Shown: positions 44,920-53,286, counted from the first letter of the stretch. The stretch: 64,000 bases of DNA from VFMC01 sp050248155 (GCA_050248155.1 JBFWSW010000006.1:1-64000), one strand, 5' to 3'. Translations and numbers: made by a program. The notes: generated from the sequence alone by a model not told the origin.

Positions 44920-45897
44920 GTGCGCGTGTGCATCGTCGGGGCGGGGGCGATCGGCGGCCTCTTGGGGGCTCGGTTGGCGCTGGCCGGTCACGACGTCAGC
45001 GTCCTCGCCCGCGGCGAGAACCTCGCTGCCATCCGCTCGAACGGCCTGACGCTCGTCGAACCCGACGGATCGTCAGTGGTCGCGGGCAACGTGCGCGCCG
45101 AGGACACGGCTGCGGCGCTGGGCACCCACGACGTCGTCGTGCTCGCGTTGAAGGCGCACCAGATCGCGGCGATCGCCGACGGCCTCGGTCACCTCTACGA
45201 CGACTCCACCGTGGTCGTGCCGCTGCAGAACGGTGTGCCGTGGTGGTTCTTCCAGAAGTTCGGCGGGCCCTTCGACGGCAGGCGGATCATGTCGCTCGAT
45301 CCGGACGGGACGATCGAGCGCAACGTGCCTGCCGATCGCATCGTCGGATCGATCGCGTACCCGGCCGCCGAGCGCGACGCACCCGGTGTCATCCGGTTGA
45401 TCGAAGGTGACCGGTTCCCCGTCGGCGAGCTCGACGGCACGCGCTCCGAGCGCGTCGGTGCGATCGCGGGCGCGTTCGGCGGAGCCGGCTTCACGTCGCG
45501 CGTGCTGACAGACATCCGCGCGCACCTCTGGGTCAAGGCGTGGGGCAACCTCGCGATGAACCCGATCAGCGCCCTCACCGGCGCGACCCTCGCACAGATC
45601 TGTCGATGGCCATCCACCCGTGCGCTCGCGACGCAGATGATGGCCGAAGCCGGCGAGGTGGCCGACAAGCTCGGGTTGCGGCTCCGGATCTCGATCGAGC
45701 AGCGCATCCAGGGCGCCGAGGAGGTCGGCGAGCACAAGACGTCGATGCTGCAGGACGTCGAGGCCGGGCGAGCGCTCGAGATCGACCCGCTCGTCGGTGC
45801 CTTCGTCGAGCTGGGCCGGCTCACCGACACGCCGATGCCCGCTGTGGAGACGATCTACTCGCTGGTGTCGCTGCTCAACTCACGACTGACGGGATGA
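44920..45897 (+). CDS. 2-dehydropantoate 2-reductase (ketopantoate reductase) family protein
   Basis: A 325-residue NADPH-dependent reductase. The N-terminal cofactor motif is CIVGAGAIGGLLGARLALAG. The catalytic Lys lies in LALKAHQ, and the C-terminal domain contains the WVKAWGNLAMNPISALTG block typical of PanE/ApbA. True PanE makes pantoate for CoA; related enzymes reduce other 2-oxo acids. Its GTG start and position, with the stop overlapping the malate synthase start by 4 nt, argue for a shared role in C2/C4 acid metabolism, although pantoate synthesis cannot be excluded. I therefore leave the symbol blank. Confidence 0.85.
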   Translation: MRVCIVGAGAIGGLLGARLALAGHDVSVLARGENLAAIRSNGLTLVEPDGSSVVAGNVRAEDTAAALGTHDVVVLALKAHQIAAIADGLGHLYDDSTVVVPLQNGVPWWFFQKFGGPFDGRRIMSLDPDGTIERNVPADRIVGSIAYPAAERDAPGVIRLIEGDRFPVGELDGTRSERVGAIAGAFGGAGFTSRVLTDIRAHLWVKAWGNLAMNPISALTGATLAQICRWPSTRALATQMMAEAGEVADKLGLRLRISIEQRIQGAEEVGEHKTSMLQDVEAGRALEIDPLVGAFVELGRLTDTPMPAVETIYSLVSLLNSRLTG

Positions 45898-48065
45898 CCA
45901 TGACGGACTACGTCGACCGCAACGGACTGCGCGTGCACCGCGCCGTCGCCGACTTCGTGGAGCGAGAGGCGATACCGGGCTCACCGATCGACGCGTCACA
46001 GTGCTGGGAGGGCCTGGCATCGCTGGTGCAGGAGTTCGCGCCCCGGAACCGCGAGCTGCTCGCCACCCGTGAGCGGATCCAGTCCGCGATCGACGAGTGG
46101 CACCGGGCTCGTGCCGGTCAGCCCCACGACCGCGCCGAGTATCGAGCGATGCTCGAGTCGATCGGCTACCTCGTCCCTTCGGGTGAACCGTTCCGCATCG
46201 AGACCGAGAACGTCGACCCCGAGATCGCCTCGATCGCCGGGCCACAGCTTGTCGTGCCGTGCACCAACGCCCGGTACGCGCTCAACGCGGTGAACGCCCG
46301 CTGGGGTTCGCTCTACGACGCCGCGTACGGCACCGATGCGATGGGCGACCTGCCACCCGACGGTCCGTACGACCCGGCGCGCGGCGCGCGAGTGGTCGAG
46401 TGGGTGAAGGCCTTCCTCGACGACGTCGTGCCACTGAGCGACGGTTCGTGGACCGGCGTGGTCGCGCTGCGAGTCGAGGACGGCTCGCTCGTCGCCGAAC
46501 TGGCCGGAGGCTCGACGACCGGCCTGCGCGAACGCGACGTCTTCGCCGGCCACCGCGGCGACCCTGTCGCGCCCTCGGCCGTGCTCCTCCGCCATCACGG
46601 GCTCGGCATCGAGGTCGTCGTCGACCGCGACCACCCTGTCGGCGCCGTCGATCCCGCCGGCATCGCCGACGTGCAGCTCGAGGCGGCGATCACGGCCATC
46701 ATCGACCTCGAGGACTCGGTCGCCGCCGTCGACGGGACCGACAAGGCGCTCGCCTACCACAACTGGCTGGGCTTGATGAAGGGCGATCTCGTCGAGGAGG
46801 TCACCAAGGGCGACCGCACCTTCGTCCGCAGCATCGCTGCCGATCGACCCATCGTGCGACCGGACGGAAGCGACGGCGCCGTCCGCGCGCGTGCGCTGCT
46901 GCTCGTCCGCAACGTCGGCCACCTCATGACGACCCCGGCAGTGCTCGACGCCGACGGCAACGAGATCCCCGAGGGCATCCTCGATGCTCTCATCTCGGTG
47001 CTCGCGGCGACGCACGACCTCGCCCGCCCCATCGCCGACCGCAACTCCCCCGCTGGTTCCGTGTACGTCGTCAAGCCCAAGATGCACGGCCCCGACGAGG
47101 TCGCCTTCGCCGACGCGCTGTTCGCTGCCGTCGAGCGCATCCTCCACCTGCCGGCCGACACGATCAAGGTCGGGATCATGGATGAGGAGCGACGGACGAC
47201 GGTGAACCTCGCCGAGTGCATCCGCGCGGTGCGGAGGCGGGTGGCGTTCATCAACACCGGGTTCCTCGACCGCACGGGCGACGAGATCCACACCTCCATG
47301 CTCGCCGGGCCGATGGTCCGCAAGAACGACATGCGATCCGAGCGTTGGATCACGGCGTACGAGGACTGGAACGTCGACACCGGGCTGGCCTGCGGCCTGC
47401 CCGGCCGGGCTCAGATCGGCAAGGGGATGTGGGCAGCACCCGACCGCATGGCCGACATGCTGCACCAGAAGATCGGCCACCCGCGGGCCGGCGCGAACTG
47501 CGCGTGGGTCCCTTCGCCCACCGCCGCGACGCTGCACGCGACGCACTACCACCGAGTCGACGTGTTCGCCCGCCAGGACGAGCTCGCCGGGGCGCATCGG
47601 GCGTCGATCGACGACCTGCTCACCATCCCGGTCGCGCGGGACCCGAGCTGGACGGCAGAGGAACGGCGAGCCGAGGTCGACAACAACGCGCAGGGAATCC
47701 TCGGCTACGTGGTGCGGTGGATCGAGCAGGGCGTCGGGTGTTCGAAGGTTCCCGACATCAACGGCATCGCGCTCATGGAGGACCGAGCCACGTGCCGCAT
47801 CTCGTCCCAGCACATCGCGAACTGGATGCTGCACGGTGTCGTCAGCTCCGACGAGGTCCTCGAGTCGTTCCGGCGCATGGCTGCGATGGTCGATCAGCAG
47901 AACGCCGACGACCCGCTCTACGAGCCGATGGCGCCCCGCTTCGACAACGTGGCGTTTCACGCTGCACTCGATCTCGTGCTGCAGGGCACGACGCAGCCAT
48001 CCGGCTACACCGAGCCCATCCTCCATCGTCGCCGACTCGAGCTCAAGCACAGCACATCGGGCTGA
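45894..48065 (+). CDS. glcB: Malate synthase G
   Basis: A 723-residue monomeric malate synthase that condenses glyoxylate with acetyl-CoA. The length is that of isoform G. Conserved blocks include LVVPCTNARYALNAVNARWGSL, VYVVKPKMHGPDEVAFAD, KVGIMDEERRTTVNL and ADMLHQKIGHPRAGANCAWV. The catalytic Asp/Glu residues lie in these segments. Two in-frame ATGs at 45894 and 45900 are available; the first overlaps the upstream stop (ATGA). No isocitrate lyase is in the window, so glyoxylate may also arise from glycolate, oxalate-derived glyoxylate or purine breakdown. Confidence 0.94.
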   Translation: MTMTDYVDRNGLRVHRAVADFVEREAIPGSPIDASQCWEGLASLVQEFAPRNRELLATRERIQSAIDEWHRARAGQPHDRAEYRAMLESIGYLVPSGEPFRIETENVDPEIASIAGPQLVVPCTNARYALNAVNARWGSLYDAAYGTDAMGDLPPDGPYDPARGARVVEWVKAFLDDVVPLSDGSWTGVVALRVEDGSLVAELAGGSTTGLRERDVFAGHRGDPVAPSAVLLRHHGLGIEVVVDRDHPVGAVDPAGIADVQLEAAITAIIDLEDSVAAVDGTDKALAYHNWLGLMKGDLVEEVTKGDRTFVRSIAADRPIVRPDGSDGAVRARALLLVRNVGHLMTTPAVLDADGNEIPEGILDALISVLAATHDLARPIADRNSPAGSVYVVKPKMHGPDEVAFADALFAAVERILHLPADTIKVGIMDEERRTTVNLAECIRAVRRRVAFINTGFLDRTGDEIHTSMLAGPMVRKNDMRSERWITAYEDWNVDTGLACGLPGRAQIGKGMWAAPDRMADMLHQKIGHPRAGANCAWVPSPTAATLHATHYHRVDVFARQDELAGAHRASIDDLLTIPVARDPSWTAEERRAEVDNNAQGILGYVVRWIEQGVGCSKVPDINGIALMEDRATCRISSQHIANWMLHGVVSSDEVLESFRRMAAMVDQQNADDPLYEPMAPRFDNVAFHAALDLVLQGTTQPSGYTEPILHRRRLELKHSTSG

Positions 48066-48157
48066 TCCGGACGACCGCTCCGGCGGCCGACGAGCGTGTG
48101 AGCAGGGGCGTCGACGCGCATGGGTTTCGCGGTCGACGGCGGTGGAAAGAGCCCTGC

Positions 48158-49450
48158 ATGCAGGACCGTGCCGCTCGCGACGACCGCGCGCTGCAGATGT
48201 TCGCGACGCTGCTCGACGGCGCACATCTCGCGCCCCCGGACCAGCTCCCGGGCGTCATCGCCGCGGCGGCGTCGGCAGCCGGATGGTCCACATCGCTCTA
48301 CGTCGTCGACTACGAGCAACGGCGTCTCGTCGGCATGGGCCCGTCCGGGACCGGGTCGTTCCTCTCGGTCGACGGGACCGTCGCCGGCCGAGCCTTCCGT
48401 GAGCTGCGGCCGACACCCGCTCCCGGCGAACCGAGCCGCATGTGGGTGCCCGTCATCGACGGTGTCGAGCGCCTGGGTGTGCTCGACGTGCACCTCGCGA
48501 CTGGCACCGACGCCGGCTCGGTGGTGCGCGATCGAGGGATGCTCGAGCACCTCCGACTCTTCGCGCACCTCGTCGGCCACCTGCTGGGCAGCAAGGCGCC
48601 CTACGGTGACGCGTTCCATCGTGCCCGCCTGCGACGGGACCGCACGGTCGAGTCGGAGCTGGTCTGGTCGTTGCTCCCACCCCTGACCGTCGCGTGCCAC
48701 GGCATCGTGATCGCCGGGCTGCTCGAGCCCCATCACGCCGTCGCCGGCGACGTGTTCGACTACTCGGTCGACCACGAGATCGCGCACACCGCGATCCTCG
48801 ATGCCACGGGCCACGACCTGCACTCCGGCGTGATCGGTGCCATCTCGCTGGCCGCGTATCGCAACAGTCGCCGCCGGTCCCACGACCTGGACGAGACGGT
48901 GGCCAACGTGGACGCGACGTTGGAGGAGTTCGGCGCCGACACGTACGCCACCGGTGTCTTCACGCAACTCGACCTGCAAACGGGATTGCTCCGCTACGTC
49001 AACGCGGGGCACCCGGCGCCGCTGTTGATGCGCGGGGCCAAGGTGACCAAGGAGCTCGACCGTGGACGGCGGCGACTCCTCGGGCTGCCGTCCCCGACGG
49101 ATGCGATCGGCACCGAGCAGCTCGAAGCGGGTGACTGGGTCGTGCTGTACACCGATGGCGTCATCGAGGCTCGCGACGAGGACGGCGCGTTCTTCGGCAT
49201 CGAGCGATTCGTGGACGTGATCGAGCGCCGCGCCGCTGCCCGGGAGCCGGCACCCGAGACGCTGCGCGGCATCCTCCACACGATCATGGACCACCAGCGC
49301 GGGGTGCTGCAGGACGATGCGACGCTCGTCGTCGTCCAATGGGCATCGCGCCTCGAGGCCGCGCTCGACTCGGGCGGAGGTTTGTCGGGAGAAGCACCGG
49401 GAACGATGCGCGCGACCGGCATGCCTGCCGGCGGGCAACTGGAGGCCTGA
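48158..49450 (+). CDS. PP2C-type (SpoIIE/RsbU) serine phosphatase with N-terminal GAF-like domain
   Basis: A 430-residue regulator. Residues about 15-165 form a GAF-like sensor (SAAGWSTSLYVVDYEQRRL). The C-terminal SpoIIE/PP2C domain has GIVIAGLLEPHHAVAGDVFDY with the metal-binding Asp, TAILDATGHDLHSGVIGA, RYVNAGHPAPLLM, and VVLYTDGVIEARDEDGAFFG with QDDATLVVVQ. These are the metal and phosphate contacts of RsbU-like phosphatases, which dephosphorylate STAS-domain anti-sigma antagonists. A lone STAS protein is encoded at 52454-52789. ATG 48158 follows a purine-rich site. The stop overlaps the DUF2231 gene start by one base. Confidence 0.87.
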   Translation: MQDRAARDDRALQMFATLLDGAHLAPPDQLPGVIAAAASAAGWSTSLYVVDYEQRRLVGMGPSGTGSFLSVDGTVAGRAFRELRPTPAPGEPSRMWVPVIDGVERLGVLDVHLATGTDAGSVVRDRGMLEHLRLFAHLVGHLLGSKAPYGDAFHRARLRRDRTVESELVWSLLPPLTVACHGIVIAGLLEPHHAVAGDVFDYSVDHEIAHTAILDATGHDLHSGVIGAISLAAYRNSRRRSHDLDETVANVDATLEEFGADTYATGVFTQLDLQTGLLRYVNAGHPAPLLMRGAKVTKELDRGRRRLLGLPSPTDAIGTEQLEAGDWVVLYTDGVIEARDEDGAFFGIERFVDVIERRAAAREPAPETLRGILHTIMDHQRGVLQDDATLVVVQWASRLEAALDSGGGLSGEAPGTMRATGMPAGGQLEA

Positions 49451-50133
49451 TGAACACACGACCAGCTGCACCCGAACCGTTGCGCCGGGCGATCGAGCGG
49501 ATCGAGCAGCTCCGCGCGATCGACCCGGTGGCCTCATGGGCGCGCAGGCGCTCGGCCCCGCTGGCCGACGGACGGACCGGCGACGTCCTGAAGGGCCAGT
49601 GGCTGGGGCATGCACTGCACCCGTTGCTGACGGATCTGCCGCTCGGCTGCTGGCTCGGATCCGCGGTGCTCGATGTCGCCGGCGGAAAGCGGAGCCGACA
49701 TGCATCGACGCGACTGATCGCCACCGGGCTCGCGCTCGTCCCGGTCACCGCTGCCGCTGGAATCGCGGACTGGTCGACGGTGCGCGACAAGCGCGAGGAG
49801 CGGGTGGGCATCGTGCACGGTGTGGGCAACGTCGTCGTGACGCTCCTGTACGTGCGTTCGTGGCGTCGACGCCACCAGGGCCGGCACCTCACCGGGATGA
49901 TGTGGGGCCTCGCTGGGGGCGGGCTCGCCCTCGCGACCGGCTACCTCGGCGGCCACCTCTCCTTCAACCTCGGGACCGGCGTCGGTGACCGCGGCATCCG
50001 CGAGCAGCCGACCACACACGTGCCGATCCAGCAGGCGCAAACAGGGAGCCCCACGCCCTCCGCCGATGGACACAGGAAACCCGTCGCAGTACCCGACGGA
50101 GGCCCGGTCGAGAGCTGGGAGGGCCTCGACTGA
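49450..50133 (+). CDS. DUF2231 membrane protein (second copy)
   Basis: A 227-residue membrane protein with the DUF2231 signature LGHALHPLLTDLPLGCWLGS and four hydrophobic segments (for example LALVPVTAAAGIADW and VVVTLLYVRSWR). A Gly-rich helix, GLAGGGLALATGYLGGHL, ends the domain. The hydrophilic C-terminal tail of about 55 residues is Pro/Thr-rich. ATG 49450 shares one base with the SpoIIE-phosphatase stop, so the pair is coupled. In some actinobacteria these proteins sit beside Rieske-type domains, so a redox partner is possible. It converges directly on nnrD. Confidence 0.82.
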   Translation: MNTRPAAPEPLRRAIERIEQLRAIDPVASWARRRSAPLADGRTGDVLKGQWLGHALHPLLTDLPLGCWLGSAVLDVAGGKRSRHASTRLIATGLALVPVTAAAGIADWSTVRDKREERVGIVHGVGNVVVTLLYVRSWRRRHQGRHLTGMMWGLAGGGLALATGYLGGHLSFNLGTGVGDRGIREQPTTHVPIQQAQTGSPTPSADGHRKPVAVPDGGPVESWEGLD

Positions 50134-51054
50134 TCACACGCGGGCGTGCTCGATCAGCTCCCGCGCGAGGAAGCCGAGCGCGCCTCGCTCGGTCGCCAAC
50201 TGCCTCCCGGTCGTCGCGTGCACGAACGTCGCCCAGCATGCTGCCTGCGCCGCGTCGCCGGATCGGGCGGCGGCGCCCGCTGCCATGCCCGCCAGCACGT
50301 CGCCCGATCCCGAGGTGCCCAGGCTCGGATGTCCGTGCGGGCCATCCCAGCTTCGACCATCCGAGCTGCGGACTCCGCCGAACGACGTCACCACCGCCCC
50401 GTATCGCCGGGCGATGCGGGCCAACCGGTCGGTCCCGGCCTCATCCGGCGACACCTCCGCACCTCCGTCCAGCCTGTCGGCTTCCTGACGGTTGGGGGTG
50501 AGGATCAGCCGCCCGCTGTGCCGATCGCAGAGCGCTGCGTCGACCTGAGGCATGCACGAGAGCGCAGCAGCGTCGAGCACCACGATGCTCGAGTCGCCCG
50601 CGTGGCGCAGCACGAGCTCGAGCACGTCGACCGGTGACGTGGAAGCCCGCATCCCCGGGCCCATCAGGAGCGCCTCGGCCTCGCTGATCCGCTCGAGCAC
50701 CTGCTCGTCGAAGGGCCGGCGGAGGCTGCCGTCGTCGTCGACATCGATGGGCATCACGAGCGCCTCCGGGACGGCGACGGCCACAGCCGGAGCGGCCGGG
50801 GCGGCCGTCGCGATCTGCAACCTGCCGGCGCCCATCCGCAGCGCGGCCATCCCTGCCAGGATGACGGCACCCGGGGTGACGGGCGAACCGCCGAGCACGA
50901 GCACCGTGCCGCGGGCGAACTTGTCGCCGTCCTCATCTGCCGGCAACGGCCACGCCGCAAGCAAGGCCGCGTCGAGCGGCACAGGGGCCTGCGTCTCCTT
51001 CCCAACGACCTCCGGCTCGACCGGAGGCGACTCAGCGCGGAGCGACCGGTGCAT
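50134..51054 (-). CDS. nnrD: ADP-dependent NAD(P)H-hydrate dehydratase
   Basis: A 306-residue protein of the ribokinase-like YjeF C-terminal family that repairs hydrated NAD(P)H. Seen: the N-terminal GTVLVLGGSPVTPGAVILAG nucleotide region, the LLMGPGM segment, the VVLDAAALS motif with its Asp, the LTPNRQEADRL region, and the GTSGSGDVLAGMAAG catalytic loop with its Asp. The N-terminal epimerase (NnrE) domain is missing; it may be encoded elsewhere. It starts at 51054 and overlaps the upstream histidine phosphatase by 23 nt on the same strand. Confidence 0.85.
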   Translation of the reverse strand: MHRSLRAESPPVEPEVVGKETQAPVPLDAALLAAWPLPADEDGDKFARGTVLVLGGSPVTPGAVILAGMAALRMGAGRLQIATAAPAAPAVAVAVPEALVMPIDVDDDGSLRRPFDEQVLERISEAEALLMGPGMRASTSPVDVLELVLRHAGDSSIVVLDAAALSCMPQVDAALCDRHSGRLILTPNRQEADRLDGGAEVSPDEAGTDRLARIARRYGAVVTSFGGVRSSDGRSWDGPHGHPSLGTSGSGDVLAGMAAGAAARSGDAAQAACWATFVHATTGRQLATERGALGFLARELIEHARV

Positions 51055-51781
51055 CGTGCGCCCTCGTCACGGGCACGTCCTCACGCTCCAGCGGCACCGT
51101 CCATGCGTCGAGATCGAGCCGCAGCGTTCCCTCCGCGTCCGTCAGATACCGGGTGAGCGAGCAGTTCGGCAGCGGATGCTCGTCGCTGAGCGCCAGCGCC
51201 TCGCTTTCGACGAGGTCCTCGATCAGATACCGCCAGATCACGATTACGACCTCGTGCGTGACCATCATGACGCGCCTGCCGAGGTGCTCGCGCGCCAGCG
51301 AGTCACGCAGCGATCGGATGCGCAGCGCGACGTCGACCCAGCTCTCGCCGCCGGGTGGACGGTGGTAAAACTTGCCGAGCCGCTTCCTGCGTTCGGCCTC
51401 GAACGGGAACCGCGACGCGACGCCGCGTTGCGTCAGCAGGTCGAGGATCCCGAGCTCGCGCTCGCGCAGCCGCTCGTCCAGGTGCACGCGCAGATCCAGT
51501 CCAGCTGCACCGACCGCGATCTCGGCTGTCTCGACCGCCCGCACGTAGGGCGACGACAGGACGACATCGGGCGGATCGGGTCGACCGGCGAGCCATCGGC
51601 CGAAGGCGGCCGCCTGCTCACGCCCAAGATCGGACAGCGGCACGTCCATGTCGCGCTCGACGATGTCGAGCACCTCCGCGTCGGTCCCATGCGCACGGTC
51701 GCGCACGAGGTTGCCCATGCTCTGCCCGTGCCGCACCAGCCACAACGCCGCCGGATCCCTGGCGCCGGTGCTCACGCCCAT
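51032..51781 (-). CDS. Histidine phosphatase (phosphoglycerate mutase-like) family protein
   Basis: A 249-residue branch-1 histidine phosphatase. The catalytic motif is LVRHGQSMGN near residues 15-24, and VLSSPYVRAVETAEI, the acid-helper region RERELGILD and the late VMMVTHEVVI motif with the second catalytic His complete the active site. The substrate is unknown; phosphomonoesters or phosphoprotein are typical. ATG 51781 is used, but a GTG at 51805 would add eight residues. It overlaps nnrD by 23 nt on the same strand and is divergent from the hemerythrin gene across a strong dyad at 51798-51839. Confidence 0.85.
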   Translation of the reverse strand: MGVSTGARDPAALWLVRHGQSMGNLVRDRAHGTDAEVLDIVERDMDVPLSDLGREQAAAFGRWLAGRPDPPDVVLSSPYVRAVETAEIAVGAAGLDLRVHLDERLRERELGILDLLTQRGVASRFPFEAERRKRLGKFYHRPPGGESWVDVALRIRSLRDSLAREHLGRRVMMVTHEVVIVIWRYLIEDLVESEALALSDEHPLPNCSLTRYLTDAEGTLRLDLDAWTVPLEREDVPVTRAHDAPVAPR

Positions 51782-51797
51782 CGTCACGGGTCTGCAT

Positions 51798-51839
51798 ACC
51801 CGCACGGGGGAACGAGCTAACAGATCCCCCCTCGCGGGT
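51798..51839. promoter_or_regulatory. Long inverted repeat between divergent phosphatase and hemerythrin genes
   Basis: Left arm ACCCGCACGGGGGA (51798-51811) and right arm TCCCCCCTCGCGGGT (51825-51839) are reverse complements apart from one bulged base and two mismatched bases. A 13-base loop (51812-51824) separates them. The dyad sits 52 nt before the hemerythrin start and 16 nt before the phosphatase start on the other strand. It could be a shared operator for both genes or a transcript hairpin. It lacks a T-tract, so termination is not implied. Confidence 0.5.
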
Positions 51840-51891
51840 TATCCGTGTTCGTGCATGGGTAGACGGCGCGCATCGATGAATGGAGGTCGAC

Positions 51892-52446
51892 ATGACAGAC
51901 GTGGCGCACGAACAGAACGTGGTGGAGGTCATCCACAGCCAGCACGAAGAGATCGAGCGTCTGCTCGGCCAAGTGAGCGCGGGTGGCCCAGCGCGTGACG
52001 ACGCGTTCGACGCGCTCGTGCGCCTGCTCGCTGTCCACGAGACGGCAGAGGAGATGGCGGTCTACCCGTCGCTCCGGTCGCTGGGCGACGAGGGCAAGGC
52101 CGTCGTCGAGGCGCGCACGAGCGAGGAGGACAGGGCGAAGAAGGTGCTTGCCAAGCTCGAGGGCATGGACAAGTCGTCGGCCGAGTTCGTGCGCGAGTTC
52201 GCCGCGTTCCAAGGCGATGTGAAGTCGCATGCCGCCAGCGAAGAGGCCGAAGTGTTCCCGCTCTTGATGCGGTCCGACGCGAACGGCCGTGCCGAGATGG
52301 CCAAGGCGTTCCTGCTCGCCGAGTCGATGGCACCGACGCACGCCCACCGCATGGCGCCCGAGAGCGCGACGGGGAACATGCTCGTCGGGCCGTTCGTGGC
52401 CATGGTGGACAAGGTGCGCGACGCGATCAGCCGACGCCGCGACTGA
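51892..52446 (+). CDS. Hemerythrin HHE-domain protein
   Basis: A 184-residue protein with one HHE cation-binding domain. The His/Glu pattern appears as IHSQHEEIERLL, LLAVHETAEEMAVYPSLRS and VKSHAASEEAEVFPLLM, consistent with a di-iron four-helix bundle. The tail beyond residue 140 is helical and includes THAHRMAPES. Such proteins bind oxygen or NO or protect against oxidative stress. GGAGGTCGAC precedes ATG 51892, and the longer start at 51880 is not needed. It converges on the STAS gene, 7 nt away. Confidence 0.87.
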   Translation: MTDVAHEQNVVEVIHSQHEEIERLLGQVSAGGPARDDAFDALVRLLAVHETAEEMAVYPSLRSLGDEGKAVVEARTSEEDRAKKVLAKLEGMDKSSAEFVREFAAFQGDVKSHAASEEAEVFPLLMRSDANGRAEMAKAFLLAESMAPTHAHRMAPESATGNMLVGPFVAMVDKVRDAISRRRD

Positions 52447-52453
52447 CCGCGAG

Positions 52454-52789
52454 TCAGACCGCGACGTCGTCGGAGTCGTCGGCGACCAGGTAGTCGGTCA
52501 GACAGGCGAGCTCGAGCAGCCGTCGCACCGACGGACCCACTCGGCGGAGCGTCACGGTGATGCCTCGGTCGGCAGCGTGGCGACGCAGCATCGCCCACAG
52601 GCGCAGACCGTACGAGTCGACGAAGGTCACGTCCCCGACGTCGATGCAGATGCGACTCGGATCGTTCGCGAGCAGGGCGTCGATGGTCGCGTTCCACGCT
52701 GCGGCAGAGGCGAGGTCGAACGCACCGACGACCCGTACGACGTCGGTACCCGCTTCTCGCTGTGCGCCCACGCCCAGCATGTCGGTCAT
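52454..52789 (-). CDS. STAS-domain anti-sigma factor antagonist
   Basis: A 111-residue SpoIIAA/RsbV-like protein. The fold signature runs DVVRVVGAFDLASAAAW, then ICIDVGDVTFVDSYGLRLW, where the phosphorylatable Ser (DSYG) follows the conserved Asp. It is a probable switch in a partner-swapping pathway: unphosphorylated antagonist binds an anti-sigma kinase. No RsbW-type kinase is seen in the window; the SpoIIE phosphatase at 48158-49450 is a candidate phosphatase. ATG 52789 overlaps the stop of the upstream DUF2188 gene by 4 nt (ATGA), so the two are coupled. Confidence 0.88.
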   Translation of the reverse strand: MTDMLGVGAQREAGTDVVRVVGAFDLASAAAWNATIDALLANDPSRICIDVGDVTFVDSYGLRLWAMLRRHAADRGITVTLRRVGPSVRRLLELACLTDYLVADDSDDVAV

Positions 52790-53034
52790 GATCCCACTCC
52801 GATCGGCGCTGCCTCGGTTGCCTCGATGCGTGAGGTGCCATCGATTCCGTGCACGATCAGTTGGCTCCGCGAGTCGGCGGCCAGCGCGCGAGCCATTCGG
52901 ACTGCGGTGAGCCTCGTACGGTGCTTGGACGTCGGATAGCGCTCGCCCGAGCGGCGCACCTCCCAGCCGCTGATCAACGGCGACACGTGTACGTCGGAGC
53001 TGCCGGCAGAGCCGGTCTTCCGTGAGTTTGCCAC
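52786..53034 (-). CDS. Small DUF2188-like protein
   Basis: About 82 residues. The conserved DUF2188 pattern is visible: VHVSPLISGWEVRRSGER, then a polar segment, the helix LTAVRMARALAADSRSQL, and IVHGIDGTSRIE. It has no catalytic motif; DUF2188 proteins are small, often multicopy and functionally unknown. The start is GTG 53034, with AAGGG 8 nt upstream. Its stop overlaps the STAS start, so it leads a two-gene unit. The frame continues upstream to 53748 but that part is antisense to the CBS gene and is rejected. Confidence 0.7.
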   Translation of the reverse strand: MANSRKTGSAGSSDVHVSPLISGWEVRRSGERYPTSKHRTRLTAVRMARALAADSRSQLIVHGIDGTSRIEATEAAPIGVGS

Positions 53035-53124
53035 TCGTTCAACCCTTCGTCTGGCCTCGAGAACGGCCGGCGCTACGGGTCGATTCAGAAGACAGTGTCC
53101 TTGACATCGTACGCTCCGGGCGAT

Positions 53125-53138
53125 GGGGTCGATACCCC
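53125..53138. promoter_or_regulatory. Short dyad between DUF2188 and CBS genes
   Basis: GGGGTCGATACCCC has five-base perfect arms around a four-base centre. It lies in the 252-nt divergent region, about 90 nt upstream of the DUF2188 start and 149 nt upstream of the CBS start. The overall G-run/C-run layout resembles the DosR-type box geometry but without the GAC core. Confidence 0.3.
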
Positions 53139-53199
53139 CTGATCGGGTGAGAGTGGCCCGGACGGACCGCTGAGCGACGCGCCAGCGCGGATACGCACG

Positions 53200-53213
53200 A
53201 TGACCTTGGGCCC
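53200..53213. promoter_or_regulatory. DosR/DevR-like 14-bp box upstream of the CBS gene
   Basis: ATGACCTTGGGCCC matches the mycobacterial DosR core GGGACTTNNGKCCC at 11 of 14 positions, the first two being mismatched. It ends 73 nt before the CBS start. With the boxes at 7524 and 10106 it forms a set of three upstream of genes whose homologues are dormancy genes in mycobacteria. Confidence 0.3.
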
Positions 53214-53286
53214 TAGCGGACCGCTCCACTGCGTGCCTGAGTGGGTCGCGAGGGAGGCCGCAGCGGTCTCGAACGGGAGGTGCGTG

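Noticed and set aside
53101..53131. TTGACA at 53101 as a sigma-70 promoter for the CBS gene
   Set aside because: At 17-bp spacing the -10 position reads TGGGGT, which is a poor match, so no promoter is called.
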